Notes under the pieces: model-generated
The model's database searches: none
What the model was told of the DNA's origin: nothing
The model's input: the letters and a program-made list of their open reading frames with translations, nothing else
Translations under genes and position numbers: made by a program
Assembly: GCF_905220565.1 (NCBI RefSeq)
Contig: NC_059399.1
Location: 10,282,501-10,346,500, forward strand
Reading direction: 5' to 3'
Length of the DNA stretch: 64,000 nucleotides
Source of the DNA: Melitaea cinxia
Lineage: Eukaryota > Arthropoda > Insecta > Lepidoptera > Nymphalidae
In this document: positions 55,780 to 64,000 of the stretch, one piece after another
Layout: each line of letters opens with the position of its first letter
Position numbering within the stretch: position 1 is the stretch's first letter

Positions 55780-56320
55780 GAAATGAGGAGCTGAAGAAAG
55801 TTTTTCTCTTATAATTTCGGAATTAGAAACATTGGCATAAATAATGAAGACTGTCGAGGACAGTCATAAAAAATATACAACAAGGACCTTTCGCTGTTAT
55901 CGTACCTTGTTCTGCTCATTAATTAATTTAGTGGCCAACTGCAGATGCTGAATCATGTACGAGAATCTTGTTTTGTGAAGCTTGTTTGTTGATTTGTCAT
56001 GGTGCTACTGGAAATTTATGCTATTTTTGTAAGTTCGATGCAATGTAAAAAAAAAATTATCAAATTTAGATATATATCAAAAAAAGAAGTCAAGAAGTCA
56101 AATTTCTTGGACATACTTGATGCTGAGCCTTAACATAAAAAAATATGTTAAATTAATATTATATTATATATTATTTTTTAATTTTTTTAATTTTTTTATT
56201 ATTATTTTTTTAATTTATTTATCAAATAAACAATATTGTACATATTTAATATAAATAGCATTAAAAACCACGCAGGTTTATGACAATGCTATTTAATAAC
56301 CAATGAACTATATATATTTA
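55780..56320. other. AT-rich sequence, nothing recognised
   Basis: Long A/T runs at 56150-56230; no other feature. Confidence 0.4.
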
Positions 56321-56322
56321 TA

Positions 56323-56521
56323 CTAGCTGACCTGGCGAACTTCGTATCACCTTATTTTTTTCTGAAATATAATAATAACATAATATATCAAAATAAAATA
56401 TAGCCTATCTTTTAAGTTAGATCAAACTGCACACGGTGTGCAAATTTGACTAAAATCGGTTAAGTAGTTTAGGAGTCCATTGAGGACAAACATTGTGACA
56501 CGAGATTTATATATATTAAGA
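56323..56521 (-). mobile_element. Complete short Helitron (family H2-like)
   Basis: The minus strand begins TCTTAATATATATAAATCTC and ends GTTCGCCAGGTCAGCTAG, flanked by A and T. It is 199 bases long, an internally shortened relative of the 46829 copy, and non-coding. Confidence 0.75.
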
Positions 56522-56524
56522 TTA

Positions 56525-56790
56525 AGCAAATTAGTTAGAGTGGGTGCTTATAATACCAAATACTAACAATCTCATAACAGTTGTATCATGATAACTCAAA
56601 CAACAAACTCTTTTATTCATTATAAAGTTTTTTTTTATTATATAAGTGATTGAAATAAATTCAAATCTGGTTTAAAATTTTGTAAAAACATATTATTTAA
56701 GTCAATTAACATTTGATGATTGATTTAGCCTGTAACATTTCTATATATATTATATTTTTATTCTCAATAATTATGTTCAGATTGTACACG
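56525..56790. other. AT-rich sequence, nothing recognised
   Basis: No supportable feature. Confidence 0.4.
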
Positions 56791-56794
56791 CTAA

Positions 56795-56945
56795 TTTTGC
56801 GACTGTTTTATAAGTTTTCTCTGGCAGGACTACTGGAAGAGATTCCATCATGGGATAAGTAGTGCCTTTGTACCAGCATTGTTTATAAGAGCTATTTCCT
56901 TTTGTTATCCTAGTGTAGATAAATTGTTAAATAAATAAATAAATT
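56795..56945 (+). repeat. CR1-like LINE 3' UTR with (AAAT)n tail
   Basis: TGGAAGAGATTCC...GGGATAAGTAGTGCCTTTGT corresponds to the GGAAGAAATC...AGCGATAAGACCGCCTTTGT stretch of the LINE at 4485. It ends in AAATAAATAAATAAA. Confidence 0.6.
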
Positions 56946-57178
56946 CCAGGCCTCTTTCTGGAGCTACTCCATTGAGAAATACCGAATATATTAGATCGCT
57001 AACAAGTATGTATGATGAAAACAGGAATCGAGAGCTTTACGTGCTGACACATCCAATTCCAAAATAAATGTAAATAAAATATTCATACAAATACAAATGT
57101 CCATGCCGAGCGGAAATCGAACTAGCGACCGCTTATGTTTATTTAGGTGCATTTACGCACCACTAATCAGAGCGGTTA
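56946..57178 (-). repeat. SINE-S2, degenerate
   Basis: The minus-strand head (AACCGCTCTGATTAGTGGTG, box B-like AGTTCGATTTCC) matches the head at 21200-21262. The body and tail are strongly diverged. It starts directly after the LINE (AAAT)n tail. Confidence 0.5.
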
Positions 57179-57271
57179 TCAACTTTACATATTCTTTTAT
57201 AATTTCCTCCTCCTTTTTTTCACATTTTTTTGAATAAAATTTGTATCTTTTCGATGATTTTACGTACACTT

Positions 57272-57399
57272 TATATGGCAGTTTCCACAATTTATATTTA
57301 GTACCCTATTCGAATATCAGCACTTGGAAGCGGTGTATGACACCTGCCACTCGGAGCCATTCGAGCGCGACTTCCATATTCATCGCTACTACACTCGGT
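57272..57399 (+). other. GC3-rich open segment, possible exon or fossil
   Basis: After a TTTATATGGCAG (acceptor-like) the frame runs about 40 codons to TGA, ending FERDFHIHRYYTRFVK. Many third positions are G or C, unlike the AT-rich flanks. The minus strand is also open (VALEWLRVAGVIHRF). I recognise neither peptide. It may be a last exon, a processed fragment or transposon coding remnant. Confidence 0.2.
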
Positions 57400-58027
57400 T
57401 CGTTAAATGAGGTGTTTTATGAAAACTAAATAACAAGTAGCACAGAATGTTATCGAAAGTGATTTTTTTTTTTTTTTTTTTTTATTCTTTAATTTTTTTT
57501 TAGGGACTTTTGTCTACACAGACATGCCAGCCCCATCATACCCTAATTCTCACTATGTCTAAGAAATGGAGAAAGAATCATTGATGATATAAGATCATAT
57601 TAACTAGTAAATTTGCTGCATCAGACAAAGGCTCTGTTAACACAGAAAAAAAAGTCTTCTCATCTGTAAATATTTGTGTCCAACCAGAATACTTTTCGTA
57701 CAATTCTTTCACGACACTAATTTTCAGAGATGCGCTTTCATAGCTTCTTTTAGATAATTTAATACAATTCAAATTAGTTTCTATGACATTACTTAAATCA
57801 ATACTACTGATCCATGAATTCAATTTAAACATTTCTAATAGGTTCGAAGAGTGAATCTGGACCTGTTTACATTCACGATATACTAATAAAAGTAACGGGT
57901 TTTTAATATTTTGCCAGTATCTCTCATATCTTGATGAACTTAAATCATCCAAAAGTTTAATTGTTGCATTATTTGACCAAGATCTACATTTCATACAATA
58001 TTTATATGCTAGATACAATCTCCTAAT

Positions 58028-58039
58028 AAACAATGGTTG
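58028..58039. repeat. Left target-site duplication
   Basis: AAACAATGGTTG, repeated as (AAA)CAATGGTTG at 61622-61633. The A bases are ambiguous with the poly(A), so the duplication is 9-12 bp. Confidence 0.85.
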
Positions 58040-58507
58040 GTGTTGGTGGGTGTTAAAAACTGCTAAAACCGCAAAAAAATAACTTTGTACAACATATAAA
58101 AAATTTAGATTTTCATTCAAAATTACAGTGCTTTATGTCAAAAGACTTGTATTAAAGTGTTCTATAAAATAGTGAAAAGAACAATAGTGAAAAGTAAAAA
58201 TTCTAGCTTTCACCAGTGAAAAACCCCGTTTTTCTTGCAACCGTAAGGTTGTCGAGTGAACGCTCGGTTAATAAAATCGACAAGGTATTAATTTTAATAC
58301 GTCATTGGACGGATCTCGGCGAGACCTATCATTTGACACCCATTTTGGATTTTTCCCGCCCAAGCGCGCGGAAAAAACAGGAAAAAACCAGGAATCACGT
58401 GTTCACGTGCTCCCACTTCCCGGCGTGTGAGCGTGACGTGCGGCACGTCAAACGACGCGGCGAGGCAAACCAAATACGGCGACACATCGATTAAGAAAAT
58501 CCAGTAT

Positions 58508-59439
58508 ATACTTCCAGAGATATCCGGTTTTGAAAATTTACCCCTTTTTCAAAATTTTTTATTTCCAAAAATAAAGCGACGACCCCCCCATTATTTTATT
58601 AATTTTGATAGATTATTACTAAATCTACATATATTCCAAATTTTATAAATTTCTGTTCGGTAGTTTTGTTTTTATTATTTTTTTAATTTTAAGGGTGAGC
58701 ACGGTGGGTGCTCCCCGCAGCCCAGTATCTCTGGAAGTATTTCCAAAAAATCGGATAAGTTAAGATTAGTCTATAAGAATTTATGTAGATTTTTCAAACT
58801 AATTTAAATATTTTTATTGTAATTTTTCAAATTTTTTTCGTGTTTTTCCACCCTCATAAATCGGGGGTTGGTTTAAAAAATCCCATTTTATCATGTTTAA
58901 ATAGTTCTTTGCAAGCCCTTTCCAACGAACCCAAGAACGGGTATTTTAGAGCGATCGAGGCCGATTCTAGAATTTTCAGACCTCGTGGCGGCCATTTTGA
59001 CCGCCATTTGTAAAAACTTTGAGAAGCCATATCTCGGCCATTTTTCAAGCTGGAGAGCTGGGGCTTCTTTTAGACACTTTGTTGTGGAGAGGACTGTGTC
59101 CTTAAGGGCAAAACGACTCTACGTAGAGTTGACCCCCCGATCCCATTTTTTGGACCGGGAGAGGATAGAGGAGACTGGGCCCATTACGGGGAACCCACGC
59201 ACGGGATCCTGCGATCAGTGGTTCCCGAAATATCGACTTTCTTTATTTAAAAGAAGTAGCTCGGGTCCTTCGGGCTGATTAAGCCTGAAGTTAGAAGATA
59301 GGATATCTCGGGAACCGCTGGTCGTAGAGAGACGCGGTTTTGACTATAGACTGTCCCTCCTCTAGGACTATCCCTTTGACGAGGACTGGAGACTCTACGT
59401 AGAGTCGCACCCAAAAAGTAGAGTTTTCTCTACTTTTTG
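58508..59439 (+). other. Structured 5' UTR of the ORF1-only element
   Basis: Four paired regions can be seen. ATACTTCCAGAGATA (58508-58522) pairs perfectly with 58726-58740. A 23-bp stem joins 59212-59234 and 59302-59324, with two G-U pairs and one mismatch. It encloses a 9-bp hairpin (59268-59276 with 59282-59290). CAAAAAGTAGAG-TTTT-CTCTACTTTTTG forms a perfect 12-bp hairpin at 59412-59439. Palindromes ACTCTACGTAGAGT lie near 59108 and 59390. A leader this long and folded suggests internal initiation or packaging signals, but that is inference. Confidence 0.65.
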
Positions 59440-59477
59440 CTAGTTTTAAGTTAGGATTAAGTTAGTTTTAGGACGTG

Positions 59478-59509
59478 AGCATATTTGCTCGCTATTTTAC
59501 TTTGAGACA
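59478..59509 (+). repeat. Left arm of 32-base inverted repeat flanking ORF1
   Basis: Starts AGCATATTTGCTCGC and ends TTTGAGACA; 30 of 32 bases are complementary to 61134-61165. It lies about 90 bases before the ORF1 ATG. Confidence 0.9.
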
Positions 59510-59602
59510 ACTAGTTATACCTGCTATTGCAGGAATTATTTGACTTTTGCTGACAAATTTTATTTAGTGTTATATTTTATTTATAGACGCGACCCCCCCA
59601 AT

Positions 59603-60874
59603 ATGTCGAGTGCTAGTGGTACGTCCCGATCCCCCGCGACCGAGGGCCGAACACCTAGGCCCCCTCCATCTCCACGGAGCAGCGTTGAATCGCATCTGTC
59701 TCCTTTAATTAGGAAAAAAGATTTAGTAGCAAAGACCAGCTACTATGAGGAGAAAAGGAAGGTCTTTGCGATGTGGAGGTCAAGCGAGAGGGAAACGGCA
59801 GAAATGGCCAGGGAGGCCCTGGGATCTGCCAGAAATTTAAAAAAAGAGTACAGGGAAACTCTAGAGACTGTGCTAACAGAATACTCCGTGTTGGTGGGCA
59901 CAATGCTATTCACATTGGAGGCCCAGCTCGAAGAGATCGAAAAATGCCAGAACAAAGTGGTCATCGAAAAAATGGAAGAGCAATCTCGTCTCCTGCTTGA
60001 GACACAGAAAATGGTTAATACTATCCATACCAAAATGGAGAAACAGCAGGAGATGGGAGAAGCTCCCAAAACATACGCTGAGGCAATCCTAGCTGGACCA
60101 CCACCAAAGCGGCCGGCCGTCCTCCACTCCCTGGTGGTGTCGTCGGAAGACGTGGAGATGACCGGGGAAGAGGTCCTCACCAGGTTGAGGGAGACGGTCA
60201 AGGCAAAAGAGGGATGGACGAGAGTGGAAAGAGTGAGGAAGGCGAAAGATAGGAAGGTGGTGATGGCGTTTGCCACCACCGCCGAGAGAACGAAAGTGAG
60301 AGAATGTCTGGAAGCGAAAGGGAAGGGTCTTCTGGTCGAGGAAGTCCAGAACAGGGACCCGCTTCTGGTTCTTCGGGGCGTTATATCGGATAACACCGAT
60401 GAAGACATACTTAAGGCCCTGAAGAACCAGAACCGACATCTCTTCGACGGCCTCGACCAGAAGACCTGCAGGGTGAAAGTCCGGTATCGCCGTAAGGCGA
60501 GGAACCCGCACACGGCTCATGTGGTGTTGGAGACATCGCCACCCCTCTGGACACGGATCACAAGCGCGGGGTACGTGCACATTGACCTCCAGAGGGTAAA
60601 GGCCGAGGACCAGTCCCCGCTGGTCCAGTGTTCGCGGTGCCTCGCTTACGGCCATAGCCGGAAATTTTGTACGGAATCGGCAGACGCGTGTAGCCACTGT
60701 GGCGGCCCGCATCTCAAGGCACAATGCACGGACTTCGCGGCGCAAATTCCGCCTTCTTGCAGGAATTGCCGGAGGGCGAAGCTCGACGAGGTTGGGCACA
60801 ATGCCTTCAGTGATTCCTGCCCAGTTAGAAGGAGGTGGGATGAGCTGGCGAGATCGTCCGTTGCGTACTGCTAA
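59603..60874 (+). CDS. ORF1 gag-like RNA-binding protein of R1-type retrotransposon
   Basis: 423 codons from ATG 59603; A at -3 gives a good context. The frame is also open upstream to 59540, but only from a TTG, so ATG is preferred. The N-terminus is Pro/Ser-rich (to about 35). Next is a long charged helical, probably coiled-coil region (about 49-141), then a compact domain (about 163-330) in the position of the RNA-binding fold of LINE ORF1 proteins. Three zinc knuckles follow: CX2CX4HX4C (343-356), CX2CX3HX4C (363-375) and CX2CX9HX6C (386-406), the set usual for R1-clade gag. It ends ARSSVAYC. It should coat the element RNA and form particles in cytoplasm or nucleus. Codon use is GC-rich against AT-rich flanks. 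No break was seen. Confidence 0.85.
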   Translation: MSSASGTSRSPATEGRTPRPPPSPRSSVESHLSPLIRKKDLVAKTSYYEEKRKVFAMWRSSERETAEMAREALGSARNLKKEYRETLETVLTEYSVLVGTMLFTLEAQLEEIEKCQNKVVIEKMEEQSRLLLETQKMVNTIHTKMEKQQEMGEAPKTYAEAILAGPPPKRPAVLHSLVVSSEDVEMTGEEVLTRLRETVKAKEGWTRVERVRKAKDRKVVMAFATTAERTKVRECLEAKGKGLLVEEVQNRDPLLVLRGVISDNTDEDILKALKNQNRHLFDGLDQKTCRVKVRYRRKARNPHTAHVVLETSPPLWTRITSAGYVHIDLQRVKAEDQSPLVQCSRCLAYGHSRKFCTESADACSHCGGPHLKAQCTDFAAQIPPSCRNCRRAKLDEVGHNAFSDSCPVRRRWDELARSSVAYC

Positions 60875-61115
60875 GGGCGTGCTGGCCGACGCAGTGGCGC
60901 AACCAAAAGAAGTCTCCACATCCCTGGCACAGAGTGCGCGAGACAGTCTGCAGGGACTCTGTATCTGGAAGAAACTTAATAGCTTGTTGCAGAACAAAGT
61001 TCCTGTAGAACAAGAGGGACATAACGCGCGTCCTCCGAATAAGGTTGCAAGAACTTATGAAAGGATGTATGGAAGGACTCTGGCAGAGGAGAATAAACGG
61101 CTCTTGACTTATTAA
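60875..61115 (+). pseudogene. Coding-like remnant after ORF1, different frame
   Basis: A frame overlapping the end of ORF1 (open from 60699) continues past its stop to TAA at 61113-61115, reading GVLADAVAQPKEVSTS and, near the end, VARTYERMYGRTLAEENK. Its composition resembles ORF1 rather than the AT-rich 3' UTR. No endonuclease, RT or zinc-finger motif is visible. It may be the residue of ORF2 ends after an internal deletion, or a frameshifted extension of ORF1. Its function is unknown. Confidence 0.4.
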
Positions 61116-61133
61116 AATGGTAAAATTTATAAA

Positions 61134-61165
61134 TGTCTCAAACTAAAATGGCGAGCAAATATGCT
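61134..61165 (+). repeat. Right arm of 32-base inverted repeat flanking ORF1
   Basis: Starts TGTCTCAAACTAAAATGG and ends GAGCAAATATGCT. It is the complement of 59478-59509 with two mismatches, and lies about 20 bases after the last coding-like stop. Confidence 0.9.
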
Positions 61166-61575
61166 ACAATTATATAGTTGTATATAAGGTAGTAGCATAG
61201 GTAAATAAGTATATAGAATAAGAGTTGTTAGATATTTTAAGTAGTTAAGCTGTAAAACATTAAAATTAAGCATATAAAATTAAGAAAATTGTAATAGTTA
61301 AGTATTCAAAATAAGAAAAAAAAAATTAATGTATAGAAATAAGCCAGCAAAGAGTTGTTTCCTTTACCCTGAGTTAAATAGACATAGTAATGAGTAGAAA
61401 AATATAGAGTAGCATTAGGCAAATTAGTAAGGGAACTCACCCTGATCGGCGAAAGATGATGAATGACAGAAGAAATTAGTATGAAGAATGAAAGTACGAG
61501 AGGCATGATTGATAGAACTGGTATGAAAGAGAACATAGTAGACACAGGCTCCGACCACAATATCGGGGGTTTAGA

Positions 61576-61577
<2 letters not shown>

Positions 61578-61624
<47 letters not shown>
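61578..61624 (+). repeat. Poly(A) tail of the ORF1-only element
   Basis: 47 uninterrupted A residues after TTTAGAAT. The last few could belong to the target duplication. Confidence 0.95.
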
Positions 61625-61625
<1 letters not shown>

Positions 61626-62169
61626 AATGGTTGAATACACAATTCACTCTCCATTACATGTATAGGAGTACTTCTAATGAATCCACCTATTATTCGAAGG
61701 GCTTGGTTTTGAACCTTGTCAATTTTATAAAGATGTGTTTTTGCACTGTTATCATAAAAATAGCAACCATAATCAAACCTGCTTCTAATCAAAGACAAGT
61801 ACAAGGATCGAATATGGCCTGGATGGATACCCCAACCAGACCCAGCCAACACTTTTAATAAATTTAAAAATTTTGTAGATTTCTCAACAATCTCATTGAT
61901 ATGTTTACTCCAACGCAACGATCGGTCTAGCCAGAGGCCTAAATATTTAATATTTTCATTCAATAGCAAAACATCATTATTAATTTTTAACTTAACTTTT
62001 CCTCTACGGCGACTTCTACTAAATATACACACTTTAGATTTACTTCCAGATATTTGAAGGCCAATATTATCCAACATTTTAACAACCGAGTTCAAAGCTA
62101 TTTGTAATTCCGTTTCACTCACACGTTTCCGTGAAATGAAGAGAGTGATGAGAAGGTCTTTAGTTGTAG

Positions 62170-63045
62170 TAAATTATGATAAAATCATTAGCAATTTTTT
62201 CTTTAGTTTCTATATATTAAAGCTCTAGAAATCGCATAAATATATGTATTACATATATTGCATATATGCCATTACTCAAAGATGAAAATGTTTTATGTAT
62301 CATATACATGTATTGATGTATCTAGAACAGGACGAAATAACAAAAATAATACGTATAATGTTATTTACTTAAGTAAAAGTGTAATAAAAGCATCCTTCGC
62401 AGTAATATTTATATGACTAGTATTCCTTGTACTTTACACATATGTCTATTTAGTAGTAAAATAATTATTTAAATCGACTCTGTCATTTTAGGTTTATTAA
62501 TTACAAATAAACAATTCTTTACTTGTCGTACATAGTATTAAAATAGAGTAACAACCCGTCCGGTTTTACAAATAATCAAATAGATGTAATGGGATTATAG
62601 GTACGTGTAGGTAGCGTAGGTTGCGTGTCAGCTAATACTTTATATGTAGATAAATGATGTTTTAAATGCCTATAATTTTTACACAATATTTTTAGCTATA
62701 GCTATCGATATTTTACGAGTATAAAAATACGATTATGAAAAGAGCTGAAAGCATTTCATTATAAATATACTAAGCTATAAAAATTAATAAAATGGTTATT
62801 GTTCTCTTATAGAATTTAAATTGTTGGTTAAAATAAATTCTTGGATGCAACAACTATGATACCGTGGATTATTTTATTTCATAAAAACATTTTTATGTTT
62901 ACAATAAAAATAAAAATTAACTAAGTATTTTTCGCCTAAATATTTTGCCAATCTTTTTGTCAGACATTTATCCTGTTCGCTTTTACATTGAGGTACATCA
63001 ATACATTTATGTGATTTACATTTACCTTACAAAAGATCAAAACTA
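62170..63045. other. AT-rich sequence, nothing recognised
   Basis: No supportable feature. Confidence 0.4.
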
Positions 63046-63049
63046 AATA

Positions 63050-63235
63050 ATATTGCTCTTAAGTAGTGATGAGTAAGGTGGCTAGAATTCCAGGATAAGG
63101 TCAGGGATAGGGTTGGCAACGCGTTTGAAATGTTTCTAGTGTTGTAAGCATGTATAGGCTACGGATAACCGCTTAGCAACAGGAGGGACGTACAAGCGTA
63201 CGTTGTACGTTTGCCGAACTAGTCGTATAAAAAAA
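63050..63235 (+). repeat. Family C SINE-like, 3' two-thirds
   Basis: GAGTAAGGTGGCTAGAATTCC through GGCTACGGATAACCGCTTAG to CGTTTGCCGAACTAGTCGTA and an A run. It contains a local duplication GTACAAGCGTACGTTGTACG near the end. Confidence 0.65.
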
Positions 63236-63244
63236 AGCTTTATC

Positions 63245-64000
63245 AATATCTAATATTGTATGTAGCCAAAACAGTTGAATGTTCCCTAAACATACCCAAT
63301 ATAACACTTCGATTTCAACTTACTTTAACTATTGATACAATTTACATTAAGGTTTCGCTGATGTTAATGCCCCGAGCACTTATGCTCCTGGTGTGGTTCT
63401 GTAAGTAACCAAATTCATTGAATTATAATGAGCCATTGATTAAAATAATAATGCTAGTTGTATTGTGTTTTAAGAATTTTAATATAATTTTCTATTTACT
63501 TTTAAAGGGTTTACTTTATAAAGTGAAAAATAGAGTTTGGATTTATATGTTTATTTAATTTTCTTTAGTAAATTGATATTACATATTTCTTTATGAATAA
63601 AATTTATTAAAATGTAATTAAATATTGAAAGGAGTATAAGGTCAATACGTAAGATCAATCTCGCTTTACGTTTTTCCTTTTGTCTATAGACTCACTTCGA
63701 AGAAATGAGAATTGTTATTTAATAGCTTATCTTGATACTGTTTGTATTAATTTCATTCATCTTTAAAACGTAATTAATAACAGATTAAGTACTTTATATT
63801 TCTATTGTATATAATTGTAGCTTTATTTTTATACATACATTTTCAGTTTCTTTGCATTAGAAAATATCTATTAGGTAAGATTCACATTTAATCCCTAGGC
63901 GAAGGTTCTGATATTAGTTGAAACATTTTTCGGTTCAAGTCATGTCTAATATGTGTCATGTACTAATTTATAGCAATTGTGTGTCAAAGTAGCGACAGTC
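63245..64000. other. AT-rich sequence, nothing recognised
   Basis: No supportable feature to the end of the window. Confidence 0.4.

Larger units (their letters stand above)
58040..61624 (+). mobile_element. ORF1-only non-LTR retrotransposon (R1-like gag)
   Basis: A 3.58 kb insertion bounded by a 9-12 bp target duplication and ending in 47 A. Layout: 1.56 kb structured 5' UTR, intact ORF1 (59603-60874), about 240 bases of coding-like sequence in another frame, and a 3' UTR of about 460 bases. No endonuclease or reverse transcriptase is present. Because integration normally truncates only the 5' end, the presence of both ends means that ORF2 was already missing from the copied RNA. That implies either an internal deletion or a lineage that lives on ORF1 alone. 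Mobilisation would need RT from a partner LINE. The long uninterrupted poly(A) and open ORF1 argue for recent activity. Confidence 0.85.
57463..62165 (-). pseudogene. 5'-truncated LINE with RT and start of RNase H, split by an insertion
   Basis: The upstream half (62122-61625) encodes the end of reverse transcriptase: KYLGLWLDRSLRWSKHI, then RSLYLSLIRSRFDYGCYFY and QNQALRIIGGF. The downstream half (58039-57578) continues with the linker and YSGWTQIFTD, the first strand of RNase H, which then goes out of register. A catalytic YADD is not visible at the truncated 5' end. A poly(A) of about 30 bases (poly-T at 57463-57494, plus strand) marks the 3' end. RT followed by RNase H points to the I superfamily. 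A plus-strand element inserted at 58039 interrupts the frame ...CIQPLF, which resumes IRRLYLAYKYC. Confidence 0.8.

Noticed and set aside
58120..58200. 58120 as the start of a distinct 180-residue minus-strand protein
   Set aside because: Only residues encoded below 58039 belong to the LINE; the first residues come from the inserted element's 5' end, so the frame is chimeric.
58854..59278. Short frames on both strands in the 5' UTR of the ORF1-only element
   Set aside because: They lie in a strongly structured leader, have no domain, and the strands mirror each other.
59743..60513. Minus-strand 256-codon open frame
   Set aside because: It is the shadow of the GC-rich ORF1 on the other strand, with no domain and no start context. 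The same applies to the minus frame at 60089-60997.
61306..61647. Minus-strand frame with a long poly-Phe run
   Set aside because: The Phe run is the poly(A) tail of the ORF1-only element read on the opposite strand.

Overview
The window is AT-rich, non-coding DNA from an insect, almost certainly a moth or butterfly (Lepidoptera). The evidence is the repertoire of dispersed repeats. It includes short Helitrons that begin TC, end CTAG and sit between A and T. There are tRNA-headed SINEs with RTE-like tails, CR1/Jockey-like LINE tails, degenerate mariners, and a short inverted-repeat family with the end motif ACCGACTTC. I found no convincing multi-exon host gene, no rRNA, no functional tRNA gene and no CRISPR array. 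The stretch reads as an intergenic or very large intronic region filled by successive transposon insertions, with simple (TA)n tracts between them.

Layout. 1-14 kb: a purine-rich tract, fragments of CR1-like LINEs, small inverted-repeat elements, a mariner/SINE/LINE mosaic (3.9-5.7 kb), a minus-strand LINE pseudogene split by a Helitron (7.4-9.1 kb), and two SINE copies in opposite orientation (11.2-11.7 kb). 14.0-18.4 kb: Helitron ends, then a Ty3/Gypsy LTR element with almost identical LTRs, a wrecked interior and an internal minisatellite. 18.6-31.4 kb: LINE, RTE, mariner, SINE and Helitron copies plus a nested inverted-repeat unit (27.7-28.8 kb). 31.4-40.2 kb: mostly featureless AT-rich DNA. 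40.2-57.2 kb: Helitrons (two directly head to tail), SINEs, a mariner, a hAT-like MITE split by a SINE, a hAT zinc-finger fragment, and a second copy of a repeat carrying a tRNA-like core. 57.4-62.2 kb: a minus-strand LINE (RT plus start of RNase H) cut in two by a plus-strand 3.6 kb retrotransposon. That insertion has a target-site duplication, a 47-base poly(A), a long structured 5' UTR and one intact gag-like ORF1, but no reverse transcriptase.

How the pieces relate. The most striking object is the ORF1-only retrotransposon at 58040-61624. It resembles in layout the gag-only elements HeT-A and HAL1, and a 32-base inverted repeat flanks its ORF. Two unrelated SINE families share an RTE-type 3' end, whose bases still read as the last codons of an RTE ORF. 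This is what is expected if an RTE LINE mobilises both. Family assignments rest on motifs read by eye; no database search was possible.
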